NCBI GenBank assembly: GCA_012845835.1
Contig: JABAKD010000023.1
Location: 17,263,934 to 17,327,933, forward strand
Length of the DNA: 64,000 nucleotides
DNA from: Undaria pinnatifida
Taxonomy: Eukaryota; Sar; Phaeophyceae; Laminariales; Alariaceae
Reading direction: 5' to 3'
Numbering within the stretch: the stretch's first letter is position 1; each line of letters starts with the position of its first letter. Shown piece by piece: positions 63,501-64,000 of this stretch. The position numbers and the translations under genes are program-made. The notes under the pieces are model-generated. The model did no database searches and was not told the origin of the DNA. It saw only the letters and a list, made by a program, of their open reading frames with translations.

Positions 63501-64000
63501 AGCGCTTCCCTAACGGGCGTGGCGTTGCTAGATGCAGGTTGGCGGGGGGAAGCTAGCGGTGGTAGCGGTCAAGGGGTGGGGTCGACACTGTTCTAATCGA
63601 GGAGCGATGTACGCACACTATGTGTTCGCAAAATGAGGATGCAGCCCATACAGTGGTTGGCGCACGTTGTGGCGGGAAGGAATTGCCATTGTGCACGCGG
63701 TTTGATCGCATAACTTGTTGCTACCCGTCGAGAAAGGCGACCCACGCGAGGAGCTTGATATTTTAGACGCCAAAGTTGAACTTTGTTCCTGTCAGCGGAG
63801 GATTGTAGGGTGTGAATTGATTTGCGTGCGATTTGCCGTCGGTGCGTTATAGCTATTAATAGCCTGGTGGTTAAAGAACCTTACGGTGGGAGGGGCTGTC
63901 TTTATGCAACGAGACGTTGGGGTTGTTTTGGATGCCGGGTGGCCAGGAGAGGGATCGATTGTGCCAGTCAATGGGAAAAGAGAACTCTGTTCTAAGGAGC

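Overview
The window is eukaryotic nuclear DNA, dominated by transposable elements and simple repeats. I found only one recognisable host-type gene: the 3' part of a spliced CDK-like protein kinase, closest to CDK20/CCRK, at about 34.9-37.6 kb on the + strand. Intron signals, long microsatellites, RLE-type and tyrosine-recombinase retroelements, and a cilium-linked kinase together fit a flagellate-bearing stramenopile such as a brown alga. That placement is inference; nothing in the sequence proves it.

Layout. 0-1 kb: dispersed repeat fragments that recur at 9.1-9.6 and 34.5 kb. 1.05-8.3 kb: a decayed Ty1/copia element on the minus strand (gag, integrase, RT, RNase H pieces) between LTR-like direct repeats, itself holding a microsatellite-rich insert. 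8.4-13.7 kb: small tandem duplications, MITE copies, a degenerate ~210-bp satellite split by a retroelement fragment, and a minisatellite of the ACCGCACCGA type. 13.9-32.4 kb: a composite region. It may be one tyrosine-recombinase (YR) retroelement with split direct repeats (A1 at 13.9 kb, B1-A2-B2 at 31.5-32.4 kb) and a broken gag and YR, into which other repeats have nested. The main nested structure is a long inverted repeat (18.2-22.6 and 24.8-27.7 kb) whose arms each carry a decayed zinc-finger gene. The left arm also holds a pogo-like transposon whose empty site is preserved in the right arm. 33.2-33.8 kb: a second ACCGCACCGA array.

34.5-43.6 kb: the kinase exons with an inverted pair of ~324-bp MITEs around the last recognised exon, then a dense cluster of a second MITE-like family, then G-rich tandem repeats. 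43.6-55.2 kb, minus strand: the outstanding object, a very large (about 10.8 kb coding) RLE-type non-LTR retrotransposon. It has four consecutive open frames: ORF1 (proline/arginine-rich repeats), ORF2 (several RING-like zinc fingers plus an internal ~280-residue duplication), ORF3 (another zinc-binding cluster) and ORF4 (reverse transcriptase, zinc knuckle and restriction-like endonuclease), followed by a 3' UTR and a ~470-bp (AAT)n tail. ORF3 and ORF4 have no ATG at their heads and lie in one frame separated by a single UAG. ORF2 ends on a nine-C run that could shift ribosomes into ORF3. A 12-13 bp hairpin sits 3 nt before the first ATG.

55.2-64 kb: duplicated anonymous sequence, a rearranged fragment of the same retrotransposon fused to another ATT tract (57.0-57.6 kb), a second tandem duplication (57.8-58.4 kb), about 3 kb with nothing recognisable, a decayed Penelope-like RT (61.6-62.4 kb), and a second copy of the retroelement fragment seen at 12.2 kb.
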